64,000 nucleotides of DNA. Source: Planococcus citri (lineage: Eukaryota; Arthropoda; Insecta; Hemiptera; Pseudococcidae). Shown one piece after another: positions 1 to 11,064 of the stretch. Position 1 is the stretch's first letter; every line of letters begins with the position of its first letter. The notes beneath the pieces are model-generated. The model was not told the origin of the DNA and searched no databases. It was given only the letters and a program-made list of their open reading frames with translations. The stretch lies in NCBI RefSeq assembly GCF_950023065.1, contig NC_088680.1, forward strand, positions 16,294,559 through 16,358,558, in the 5' to 3' direction. The position numbers and the translations under genes are program-made.

Positions 1-600
1 GCTTAAGAGAACATTCATTGTAATTGAAATTTCAATTTCTCAAAGCGAAACCAAAAAAGGAATTTTTTTATTTTTGTTTTAAAAAAATTCCCAATTAAAT
101 TTTTTGAAAATGTCATCGTTATTTTAAAAATACATATGTATTATTTATTAGAATCTTATTTTTGCAATTGTGTAATATATTTAATCATTTTTATGGAGAA
201 AAACTGTCCTTTTTTCTCTTTTAAATCCTTTCCTTGTTCAAAACACTCTAAAATGATATTCAGATCCCAAGAAAAAAAAATTCAAATCTCAAGAAAGGCA
301 GGAATTTTTACGAAAACGAAACAATTGCGAAAAATTACGAAATACTTTCCATATAAATAAATCACGACGTAAATACGTATAAACATTAGAAAATCTAAAA
401 AGAAAAAAAAAAGACACTCGCTGAGAAAACAGGGAGGCTGGTGGATGAAAAAAAAAAGAAAGAAAGAACGATACAAAGATGAAGGCGGAGAACTATCTTT
501 TCTAAACTCAATATATAGAGAGTACGAGTAAAAACGATGGGGAAATTTTCAAGATCTTTCTCAGTCGCTTCGACCCTCTTGCTGCCTGCCTTTGCTAACC
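1..600. other. AT-rich non-coding DNA at left edge
   Basis: The stretch is dominated by A and T runs with no open frame that resembles a protein and no splice-supported exon chain. The short open frames on both strands here are low-complexity Phe/Lys/Ile peptides expected by chance in AT-rich DNA. Base composition becomes more balanced after about 550, leading into the candidate promoter and UTR exon at 634-1000. Confidence 0.6.
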
Positions 601-633
601 ATCCCCCCCCCATCCCATTCCATACCCTTCTAG

Positions 634-672
634 TATAGCGTTTCTCTCTTCTTCGTAATCGTTACGATCAGT
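634..672 (+). promoter_or_regulatory. Candidate core promoter (TATA-like plus initiator)
   Basis: A TATAG sequence at 634-638 lies about 32-36 bp upstream of a TCAGT arthropod initiator at 668-672, a spacing typical of a TATA/Inr core promoter. The DNA downstream is unusually GC-balanced for this window and ends in a strong splice donor, so this could start a transcript with a non-coding first exon. The motifs are short and no transcript evidence is available, so this remains a candidate. Confidence 0.3.
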
Positions 673-1000
673 GGGGGTCGCACTGGCAAGTCTCCCTTCA
701 ATATTCGTATACGTAGATTCACAGTTCCCTGTTTTTTCGTGTACCAGTCTCATTCTTTAGTTTGTGACGTTAAAGTATTGGACGTGGTTCGTGCCTCTGT
801 AGTCTCTGTACTCGTGGTTCGGTGTAAGTGTTGAATTTACGAGTATTTCGTTCGTCTTGTATGTGCAGTGGATACGTGTTCGAGCCTGATACTCTTCGTT
901 GGTAACGTCGACCTTTGGTTTATTCTCTTCGTACGTGTGCTAGTCTGTGTATTCGTCTTTGATGATCATTTGGTGCCTTTGATGAGATTATTGAAACGAA
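670..1000 (+). other. Candidate non-coding first exon (5' UTR)
   Basis: This block is balanced in base content, unlike the A/T-run DNA on either side, has no long open frame, and ends exactly before a strong donor, AA|GTAAGTAAT at 1001. It begins at the initiator-like TCAGT. The nearest downstream plus-strand gene is the BTB zinc-finger gene, whose coding exon is preceded by a polypyrimidine-rich acceptor at 11018-11019. I infer a possible UTR exon joined over a roughly 10-kb intron. It could instead belong to an unannotated non-coding RNA. Confidence 0.3.
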
Positions 1001-3900
1001 GTAAGTAATTGCTTGTTATTTGAGAGTGATTAAGAGGATCGTATAATGGCTTTTAGATGGCCACGTGATAGTGATTAAGGATTGTAGAATACCTTCCAGG
1101 GTTTTAGAGGGTCGAAAGAATCGTGCAAAAAAGATCAATTCTCGAGATTATTCCTTCGTTTACTTCGAAGATCTTCATTCTAACTCCTATTTCGATCATT
1201 TTCCCAACTCCCTTAATGCAATTATTCACGTACTCCTGGAAATCGTAATCATAATGATGAGCTGCCCCTGAGGACACTCTACACACCACGATTACGTGGT
1301 TTGCACGATTTATCACAGCTCCGAGTTCACTTTTTGCTGTAAAGGTGATGAAGTATGCAGGGGGTTAGGTTAGATTCGCGAGCGAGCTTTTTACCATAAA
1401 TATAGGAAATTTCAACGAGATTACCCGCAAGAAGGGTGGATTTTTTCGCGACTTGTTCGACGTGCTCAGTGTATCGAAAAGGCTAATAGCTCCTGAGGGA
1501 TTTTACGCGCCCTTATTTTTGGATTTACTTTCGTTGCTGGGGTTAAATGGCTTGCTGGGTATGGGTAGGTTTGAATTTGAGCCGCGTATTTTTATACCTA
1601 TCCTATGTACTGTACTACTTACGTACTTGTGAAAATATTCATCTTATATATCGATTATATTCTGCGAACTCGTACGGAATTCCCAAGTACGTATTTGTCA
1701 TCGTGGCAGTTTCAATGGTATAAATGGTGAAGTTCGAAATTGCATCCCTTATCTTCGTTTCTTCATCTGGCTCCATGTCGAACCTTTTAGAGCACCTGTA
1801 CGAACCTGTTGATTTTATTGAGATGATCACCTGGTCTCGAAGATGATATTTCGATCATAGAAGGTAGAATTTTGTTCCTATAGGGTTAGTGACCCTTTTC
1901 GAAATGAACTACTGCGAGAAACGTGTCAAATTTCAGATTGACAACTCACGTGATCGGATTCTGCATCCAATTAACAACACAAAACGTTCTAATTGTGAAT
2001 CGTTGGGGATTCCTGGTTGCCTTGGAAACAAGGGCGAAGAACAGCTTCAATCATTTGGTTCATTAAATAAATTTTTTCACCAAAATCCAAACCATATGTA
2101 GGTAGTGTTTTGAAATACTTATAGGTATACTGAAAAACATGTGCGATGCTATTTGCCTTTCTGCTTTTTGCTTTTTCACAATACTTAGTCAATAGGTGGT
2201 GCTACAGCTACATATTTTAGTGTTGAAGAGAAAGGGAGCAGGAGAAAAAAATACTTTGTATGTGTTTTTCGCGATATTCTCTGCGTAGAGTGAGAGGGAG
2301 AGAGAGAGAGAAAAAAGAGAGGATGTTTGGTTTAAAACGAGGGGACAAGTTGACGATATTTCTACGTAGTATCGTATTCTAAATAAATGTATGGTTGCTT
2401 TGGATATTGTCCATGTGATCTGCCGGGACCCAAATGCGTCAGCACAGCAGTAGGGATCTCGAAAAGGGAACAGAGAGGTACGATGAGGTTTGCAGGTAGT
2501 TTTTTCGTGTCGCCTTTTGGAGTAGACTATTGTAATTTTTGATGTGTTGATTTTGTGTTTTTTTCGTGTTTTTTTTTTACATTTTGAGGTGAATGAAACT
2601 ATATTCAATGGCTTTTGCATCGAGTGAAGTGTGTTTGAGTTTTCTATCGCTGTATAGTGTATAATGAGGTGAAATAGTCACTTGTTGGGATTAGACAGAG
2701 TAGGAAAGTTTAGTATTTTGTGCATCCAACTACCTGACCACCTCACTCCCTCCTCTATATCGTCCCACTTGAGAAAAAAAATCAGAAAAAATTTACGAGA
2801 ATGGTTTTTTGGAGACTCTTATGACAAGTTCCTCATTTCAAAAAAAAATGAAAAATGCAATTTTCGTTTTTTTTTCATGTTTTCCAGACGGGTTTCGTAA
2901 AGTGACAGAAGGGAGGGGGATTTTCGAAAATTGAAAAATTAAATGGATACAGGATACGAAATTTGAATCAGCACTTCTAAAACGCCCAAAAAAAGTCTAC
3001 GTACATCGCAAAATTTTTTCAATTCTATGAGATTTGTGAGAGCTTACTGTGAAGTAGCTAACAAAGGAGGCACAGAGGCCGGACAAAGTGATGGGGGTGG
3101 GGGGTGGGGAGTTGAGACTAAAATTTCCTCACATTTTTCGCTACCGATTTTCCCAATTTTTTACCTATGACCCCCCCCCCCCAGTGATTCGAAAAAATGT
3201 TGGAAAAAGAAGTTGGAAACAAAAATGTTAAATGATTTAATAGTAAAATTTTCTAAAAATTTTGCTCATGTTTCCGGAATGTCTCAAATTAATTTTTCTA
3301 CTCTTATTGACTATTTTTATATGAAATTTGCTCTTTTCAATGAGCAACATCGCAAATCGCAGAAGTTATTATTTTTTCTTCAAAATACACGAAAAATTAG
3401 TAGGTATAAATAAATACAAACATTTCAAAAAATCAAAAATTTAAAAATTTTACATTTCAATTTTTTTTTAATTTTTTCAAAATTGACAAAATTTTTTATT
3501 TTGATGTTTTGGGTTCTGGCTTTGGGTTTTTTGTCGTTTTGGGTTGTGGTTTCGTTTTTTAGCTATATTTTTGCAAAAAATGATGGCTATTGCATTTTTA
3601 TAATTTTCAGCCCAACATTTTATGACTTGGAACCTGTTCTAATTGAGCAAATAAAGTCAAACATGGGGAATAGAGTTTTCTCAAAAATCATATTTGACCC
3701 CTGGAGTGGGGAGGGTCAAAGTTGAAAATTACAGAAAGGTCATTTTTTTGGAGAGGCATATTTTGGCTCCCAATGGTTGAAAAGGGTCCAAAATCATACC
3801 ATTGGTCACTACTGTTCCCGCGATCAATATATCCAAATTTTAGCTTCCTAGGTCATCCTCACTCTATTTAAGGCGGAATTAAGGTGGAAAAAATTTTATT
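1001..3900. other. Non-coding, probable first intron or intergenic DNA
   Basis: No conserved protein or RNA gene is visible. The stretch contains a GA/CT-rich microsatellite near 2290-2325, a C homopolymer near 3172-3182, and many T runs. The longest open frame, minus strand 2189-2620, is a low-complexity product of the CT microsatellite and T runs. If the exon at 670-1000 is joined to the gene at 11 kb, this is intronic. Confidence 0.5.
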
Positions 3901-3904
3901 TTGC

Positions 3905-4365
3905 CCGTATTATTGACACCCCCCCCCGCCCCGCTTAAAATTCACCTAGGGGCCCAAATTTTCATCATACAATGGGAGGGTGTCACTCGAGTGCTTCTTG
4001 CATGTTTATACCTTCCTACCCCTTTTGTTCTCTTTCCGGGGTCAAACAAGTGGATTTTTGGACTATTTTTAGGTGGTTTTCGACGTTTAGGGAAGCCTGC
4101 AACCCCTCCAAATTGACCTAGAGGGTTCAAATTTTTACAGTACAATGAGAAGATGTGCCTGAAGTCCCTTGTATAGGTTTCGACCTTCCAACCCCATTTG
4201 ACATTTTTGGGAAAGCCTGCAGCCCCCATTCAAATTAAACCAAGAAGGTCCACATTTTTGCAGTACAATCAGAGGATGTGCCTGAAGTGCTTTTTGTAGG
4301 TCTCGACCTTCTAACCCCATTTAACTCTTTTCAGGGGTTAAAAAAGTGGATTTTTTGGGCTAAAA
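3905..4365. repeat. Degenerate tandem repeat, three copies
   Basis: Three diverged units of about 125-175 bp start near 3917, 4092 and 4218. Each has a C-rich start, a 'cctagaggg...aaatttt' segment, a 'cagtacaat' motif, a 'gatgtgcctgaagt' motif and a 'cgaccttc..accccattt' segment. The unit borders are recognisable but eroded. Open frames seen on both strands simply follow the repeat and are not credible genes. Confidence 0.65.
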
Positions 4366-6860
4366 CGGTATTATCACACAAAATTTTGAATTTTTTTTCA
4401 TTTTGACCTAGATTTTGGAGCTTTGCCCTTCCTTTCCTGATCTAATAGTTTTAAGAATCTCATCTAACGCTTCCTGGATTTTTTTTTTCAAATTTTTGAA
4501 TGGTACCCTAGCTCAAAAATTTTGCAAGCTTTTCAAAATTATTAGATTTCAAAAAAACCTCAATTTTGAACTTTTGAAATTTTTAGCAATATTTTTGAAA
4601 CTAGTCTTGGTCAACACCGCTAACAGATTTTCTTCACGACCTCCAAAGTTGAGCATTTTGATTTTTGACTAATAATGTTTTAATTATTGATGAAAAGAAC
4701 AGAGGCTTCGTCCATTTGTTTTAAGGGGAAGGGAGGATATAATGATAGGCTGGAGGCTGCAGAATGGCTTGAAACCACCTCCATTCGACTCGGCATGTTG
4801 AAATTACGATTTGAAGCAAATTTCAACTCTCTAACTCCATTGAGTATAAAATTTTGTGGAAATTCCAACTTTCAAAAATCATACGAGAGTCTGTATCATA
4901 TCTTCAAACTACCAAAAAAAATTACAAAAAAAGTATATGAAAACTAATGACAGTGAAGTCGAAATTCTCTCTGAAATTGCATTAAAAATGTAATTTGAAG
5001 ATACAAAAAATTGAAAATTCGATCAAAAAGTGAGTAAGGTGGTGGAAAAAAAGATCAAAATGAGAAAAAACTGACCAAAATTAATTTTAAAAATATTCAA
5101 AAAGATGTTTGAAAAACTACAAATTATGAAAAAAGTGTCATTGAAAAGTTACAAATTGTAGCAAATTGCATGAAAATCAATAAAACTGATGTCAAAATGA
5201 CGATAAGAAGCCTACTTATCACGAAAAACACGAAAAAATTGAAAAAAAAAGATCGAAAAGTATCTAGAAAAACTTGGTAAAAATTTGAAAAAAAAATGAA
5301 CTCGAATTCCGTAAGCGGTTTTTGAAAAATTCTACCACAAAGCTAAAAAAAGAAACAATTAAAAAATTGCATAAAGTCACAACCAAAAAGATAGAAAATA
5401 AAGTAAAAAAATTTCAAGAAAGCAGGAACGGAAATTTTTGTTGAAAACATGTGTCCTTTTTGGAAATATTTTCAAAAATAACTTTCGAAAACTATCATAT
5501 TACAAAATTGTCTATATTCTATTGAAAATTTAACAAACAAAAACCACCCCAAACATCGTAAAAATATTACTAACGACTATACGAGCGTCGTCGTCGTAAT
5601 AAGGCAGTAATAATAACCAACAGGTGTGACCTTGGAAAGAACTTTCAAGAGCCCATCATAACTTCGTATCGTGATAACGACGAACAACGCGAATAACGAA
5701 GGGTACATTACAAAAAGCTTTTCCACCTCTTCCATCCCAATCACCCCAGTCCAAGTGCAATATCCATTTACGATATACAAAAGCCCCTTAGCCCGCATTT
5801 GTTTCGTCGAAAAGGACGACTCTCGATAGTAGCAATATTTCTAATTTAGCAGAGAAAAAAAAAGAAGAGAAAGGAAGCGCATCACGTTGCCGAGCTGCAA
5901 AGGACCAGGAGGCGGCTATAAGGGTATTATTATTAATCTAAAAAGTACAGCTACAGCATTTTGACGCCCTCGGCTCTCCCCCTTTTTTTGGTCCCCCTTG
6001 TTTCGTACATATCGAAAAAGAATAACAACTTTAGACAACACGAGGAGCGAGGGAGATACGTTTAAAGAGGAGAAAATCGGTGCGGCGAGGACGTTTTTCG
6101 GTTTCGTTTCGGGTGAAGTGCGAGGGTCGAGGGGGAATTACGTCATCGTGTATGATTTAATACGATTTCATTTCACCACTCCCAATCACGAGTGGTGTGA
6201 GTGATTGTGTACACAATATTGTTGTAGTTGGATCCGATCTTAACACGTTGCGAAAAACTCTTTTTCCTTTTTTCATCAAGCACATATATTGAGACTGCAA
6301 AGAAAGCAAAGCAGAGGCAAGAAATATCATCAAATGTATACAGACAGACACAGACACACCGGCTGATGCTCTCAGAGTATTCGTTTTACCCATATTTAAG
6401 CTCCTTGTTCTTCTCCCCTTACGTCTTGTTGATCTGTATTTTCTTTCACCCATAAAGACTCGACTATAAACTAAATTTAAAAAACTCTGAACTAAGTCGA
6501 TTTTTTCAAAAGCAATTTCAGCACTTGAACTAAAAAAGAGGTTACTCTCCACTCCTTCCAGTATACGTATATAGAAGTGGGTATCGATTAAGGGGAAATT
6601 ACGAGAATAACTACCAGGTGGTGAGGGCATTCCTGCTCATCACAACTAATTTAGATCGAAAGAGCATACCCTAAAACCCCCTTAAACAATATTCTAAAAG
6701 TTGAACTTCATTTTTTGATTTTTGATAAATTTTTGAAAATTTAAAAAATTTAACAAAACTGCCTTTATGCCGATTTTTGATTTTTTTTTCAAACAAAAAA
6801 TAAATCATAGTAAATAATTACTTTCATTCCAAGCTTCTCTCCCCCCTCCTTCCATTTCAA
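4366..6860. other. Non-coding DNA with a GC-richer patch at about 5570-6650
   Basis: Most of the stretch is A-rich low-complexity sequence with no gene. From about 5570 to 6650 the composition is more even and contains CG-rich words, as seen at promoters and UTRs in this window. I see no convincing exon chain in it. A 157-codon minus-strand frame at 6157-6630 has no recognisable domain, no bordering splice sites of quality and no biased codon use, so I do not call it. Confidence 0.45.
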
Positions 6861-6865
6861 TCAAT

Positions 6866-7035
6866 TTTGGGAGATTCTGGAGCCTCCAGCAAGTTTTCAA
6901 TTTCCTCCAAGAATTTCAAACTGCTCTTGAAGAGGCAAAAATGTTCAGGTGTAAAATTTTTGACCCTCCTAGAGCAATTTGAAATTTGGTGAAAAAATTG
7001 TAAACTTGCTGGAGGCTCCAGAACAAGACTGGTAC
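6866..7035. repeat. Short inverted-repeat element (MITE-like)
   Basis: Two arms of about 70 bp face each other. The left arm has 'ctggagcctccagcaagttt' near 6876-6896 and the right arm carries its complement near 7002-7022, with further matching sequence inside both arms. The spacer is short. A related single arm ('actttactggaggctcca') recurs near 20,363-20,381, showing that this sequence is dispersed. No coding capacity and no clear target-site duplication were found. Confidence 0.55.
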
Positions 7036-8630
7036 TTTTCAAAGCAGAAAAGGGAGCTATTTTTCCCAAATTATTTTAAAATTTCGAATAAAAAATCAAA
7101 TTACTGAAAATGATGTGATCAGTTGATTATTAAATACACAGGATGGGGGGGGGGGGGGGTGTTATATTTTCAGATAATATTGACTCGCCAAATCCAAATT
7201 TCACCATTTCTGGTCCATTTGATCATAATTTTTCCTCATAATTACAATCTTTATGACAAATAACGATTTAAAAACTTTTAAAACTCAGTCAAAAACCAAA
7301 AAATCTTCTGAAGTGGTGGAAATTTTAGAGCAAGCGTTCTTAAAGATACGTAGAAGCTGCCAAACACCTTAAGTCGTTCCCAAACCCCCTCCCGATCATC
7401 TTTGTATTAAATTAACATTTTAAAAATCAAATACATATTATGCAAATCTATGTTGAATTGATCTACATAATTGGAACTACAGAGGAGGCCAAGTCAAGAA
7501 AGAAAACATCTCCTTTAAATATTTCGAGTTTCTATTATCAAAACCTCAAGATCTTTTTGAAAAAAAGAGGAAAAGGAACCCTTAAAATACCCCATCATTT
7601 TGTAAAAATCAAATAAAATTATCAAATATCAAACATTTACAAATCTCAAGATTTCACTTGGTAATTGGCAACACTGATAGTGAGCAACAGAGAAAAAGAA
7701 AGGATCAAGGTATTACGAGTAAATCTTAGGGGTACCTTTTTCTCATACCAATGCTAAATGATTGCCACCCTTGGAAAAGGTACTGCTGCACCTTCTCATA
7801 AAAGCAGAAGGTCGAGAGAAAATTACCTATAGGTATTTATAGAGGGTACAATACCTACGTGAGGGCAAATCTTACCTATGTATTCATATAGGGACAAGAC
7901 AGGTGTCCGGAGAAACGATTAGTTGCTAGACGAAGCGAAAGTGTCGGAAGGGGGTGCTTTTGTAAGGTGTTATGATGTGATTTGGCGCCTATTTTTGTAG
8001 TATTTTTCAAAAGATTGACGAATATTGTTACAGTTTCAAGTTACCCATTGCGGAGGAGATCAACTAGAAGTTATTCTTCTGACTTGAATACTCGTAACAT
8101 GTTTGTTGAACGATTTGTTCTGCAGGATTTCTGTAATCTACAAAAAGACACTTCTCTCTCTCCACCAAAACTTTTGCCAAATTTTCTAAAAATAATTAAA
8201 AAGCGGATGACTTTTTGCGGTTTGTTTGGTTTTCAGAGGAACTGATTTTTCAATATTTCAGCTTACGTTTTTGATACGAGCTTCCTTTTCATAATATTAG
8301 CCTGCGAATTCAGAAAAAAAAATAATAATAAAATTTCTATGGTCTATGGTTTATTGAGATTTTAGACCTGCTCGTTTTATTTCAACTCGCTTTTTCAATA
8401 CAGAACTCCTACAGTTCACAATAAACCTCATTTCAGAAAGAAAAATTAAATGGGTTTTCAAAAGTCACTTTTTTGATACCTGCTTTCTTTTGAAGAGAAA
8501 AATTCAAACACCAAACAAAAATACCTCCATCACCAGTGAAAATTTCACGAGCTTCAAGTGCATTTTTTAATTAGATCAAATTTGAGTAAAAAATGCAAAA
8601 AAATTGAAAATTTGACCAAAATTGTTATGA
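7036..8630. other. Non-coding DNA with poly-G tract
   Basis: No gene, RNA or structured repeat is recognised. A long G homopolymer sits near 7145-7160. A moderately GC-balanced patch near 7660-8000 has no splice-supported exon. The open frames in this stretch are short and domain-free. Confidence 0.45.
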
Positions 8631-8636
8631 AATTGT

Positions 8637-9575
8637 CTTATATCTACTAAGCTTTCCATCAAATTTCTCCACTTCCCAAAAATTGTCAAAAATTATAACT
8701 TTTTCAAAAAATTGCAAAAAATTAGATTTTTTGCCGAAAAATGTGATAAAATATCGGTTTTTGGGCAAAAATTTCGGAAAAAATTCTCTTCTTGCCAAAA
8801 ATTGCAAAAAAAAATCTGCGTTTTATATCTACTGAGCTTTTCATAAAATTTCTCCACTTCTCCAAAAAAAAATTGTCAAAAATCTTAGCTTTTTGCAAAC
8901 ATTGCAAAAAATCATTTTTTGTCAAAAAATGTGATGAAATATCGGTTTTTGGACAAAATTTTCGGAAAAAATTCTCTTTTTGCCAAAAATTGCAAAAAAT
9001 CTGCGTTTTATATCTACTAAGCTTTTCATAAAATTTTTCCACTTCTTTAAAAAAAATTGTAAAAAATCTTAGCTTTTTGCAAAAATTGCAAAAAGTCTGA
9101 TTTTTTGCCAAAAAATGTGACGAAGTATCGGTTTTTGGACAAAAATTTCTGGAAAAATTCTTTTCTTGCCAAAAATTGCAAAAAAAATCTGCGTTTTATA
9201 TCTACTGAGCTTTTCATAAAATTTCTCCACTTCTCCAAAAAAAAATTGTCAAAAATCTTAGCTTTTTGCAAACATTGCAAAAAATCATTTTTTGTCAAAA
9301 AATGTGATGAAATATCGGTTTTTGGACAAAATTTTCGGAAAAAATTCTCTTTTTGCCAAAAATTGCAAAAAATCTGCGTTTTATATCTACTAAGCTTTTC
9401 ATAAAATTTTTCCACTTCTTTAAAAAAAATTGTAAAAAATCTTAGCTTTTTGCAAAAATTGCAAAAAGTCTGATTTTTTGCCAAAAAATGTGACGAAGTA
9501 TCGGTTTTTGGACAAAAATTTCTGGAAAAATTCTTTTCTTGCCAAAAATTGCAAAAAAATCTGCGTTGTTGTTCA
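8637..9575. repeat. Satellite-like array of 186-bp monomers with dimeric higher-order unit
   Basis: The word 'tatatctact(g/a)agct' recurs at about 8639, 8825, 9011, 9198 and 9383, giving a monomer of about 186 bp. Alternate monomers are more alike than neighbours. The block starting at 8816 is repeated almost without change at 9189, a 373-bp period, meaning a dimer was recently duplicated. The repeated peptide frames on both strands (up to about 145 codons) come from the repeat and are not genes. Diverged monomer-like sequence continues to about 9840. Confidence 0.85.
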
Positions 9576-10480
9576 AATTGCTCAAAAGTTTTGCTTTTTT
9601 TTTAAAACCAAAAATTGTTAAAAAGTCCAACTTTTTTGCCTAAAGTTGCCAAAAATCTTGGATTTTTGCTAAAAATATCTTGAAGAACTTCGTAATTTTG
9701 CCAAAAATTTGTAACTAGTTTTCGCTTTTCTGCCAAAATTGTCAAAAAATTCTGTAATTTTTTTCTAAATTGGAAAAATATTGCTTTTTTTGCCAAAAAT
9801 TGCAAAAAAAAGTCCTGCATTTTTTCAATCAATTTTTAAAGTTCTTTTTTCAAGTACGTACAAAATTTCAGAAAAGTTTTGTTATGATTAAATCTTGACT
9901 TGCCTCCCTCCCCTCTCTCTCCTGCCTTCGCCTCCCCTTATGATTTATGCCAAATTGTTGATTCTTCTTATAATTTCCATTGCTTTTTTAAATGCAATTT
10001 TAGAGAATTTTTGATTCTTTTAATTGGTTTTTGACGGAACTTGCATTCAATTTTCACGCTAATTCTTCAACTTCGGTACCATTTTTTTTATTTTCGCAGA
10101 TTTTATAATTTTTGAATTCAATTTTTTACGAGTTTCTCTTATTTTTTGGCCTTTTTTTATCCTTTTTATGCAATTTTAGATGGTTTTCATGCTATTCTCA
10201 TAAGTTTTAAAGAAAATTGCCTCATCGTTTCAATTTTTTTTAGTTTTTAATGAACTTTCAAGCAAGTAGATACCATTTTTCGCAATTTTTGAATAATTTT
10301 TATTTATTGTGTTTACATTTTTTGTATTTTTTCTCCGATTTTTATGCGGTTTCAAACAATTTTTGATAATTTTTCGCCGATTTCTAAAAAATTCTATCAA
10401 CTTTCATAACGTACATGGTCATTTTCATTTTCGGTTTTCATCCGATTTCCTCCGGAAAATAGCAATTTTTACATTTTCGT
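9576..10480. other. T-rich non-coding DNA
   Basis: The first 260 bp look like decayed relatives of the 186-bp satellite ('ttgccaaaaattgcaaaaa' words). The rest is T-rich on the plus strand with a short CT-rich patch near 9903-9940. No coding exon is seen. The T bias on the plus strand matches the introns of the plus-strand genes in this window. Confidence 0.5.
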
Positions 10481-11064
10481 CTCAGGCGTCGCGTCGCGTA
10501 AACAAAACAGAAGGTTATTAAAAGCCCAGCTAAGATGGCCGTTCCCCCTACATCTACGTATGTAACTGCGGTAGCCCCCGTTTTTAACCCAAATAGGGTG
10601 GATTTTAAATTATTAAAAACGTAGGGGACGCGACCCTTATTTCGACAGACCGACAGTAAAAGCGGAGGTACGTGTTACCCTTTTTTACACCACCATCCCC
10701 GAGATGGAAAAGGAAAGAGGATCGGCGAAGCGAGGGAAGCAAAGAGACCGCGAGCTGGCCGGCAGGCAAGCGGCGATGTTCAAAGTTGTTGTGGAAATCT
10801 GCCTTCTTCTCTTCCCTCTTCTCGGTTTCAGTTTGTATAGATGACTTTAATTTAAACAACAGAGACGAAGTGAAGCTTCTCGGCTTCTCCTGTTCTTCGT
10901 CGAGAGAGCAAAAAAAAGGGGGCCTTGTTCAGTATATACAGATTAAATTTACCAAACTGCTAAATGACAAAATACTCTGTACTAAAGTTTCGTGTTTTTT
11001 TTTGCTCGTTTGTTTGCAGAAGAAGAAGAAGAAGTACGAGTAGCAGTAATAGTGTCCAATTAAA
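10481..11064 (+). other. 5' flank and leader of the BTB zinc-finger gene
   Basis: Composition rises in GC, with several CG words near 10,490-10,870, as is usual for promoters in this window. A polypyrimidine tract followed by an acceptor (AG at 11018-11019) opens the exon that carries the start codon at 11065, so the leader is itself spliced. The upstream partner exon could lie within 10,700-10,960 or at the distant candidate exon near 670-1000. No frame here continues into the protein. Confidence 0.5.

Noticed and set aside
1362..1380. Two TTAGG-like words suggesting insect telomeric repeat
   Set aside because: Only two copies in mixed sequence; expected by chance.
2189..2620. 143-codon minus-strand open frame
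   Set aside because: Includes the Ser-Leu translation of a CT microsatellite and Lys runs from T tracts; no homology recognised.
6157..6630. 157-codon minus-strand open frame
   Set aside because: No domain, no quality splice sites or poly(A) signal, codon use not like the confirmed genes. Long chance frames occur where composition is more balanced.
8722..9484. Overlapping 129- and 145-codon minus-strand frames with repeated peptides
   Set aside because: They are the translated 186-bp satellite. The frames stay open only because the unit length is a multiple of three and AT-rich.
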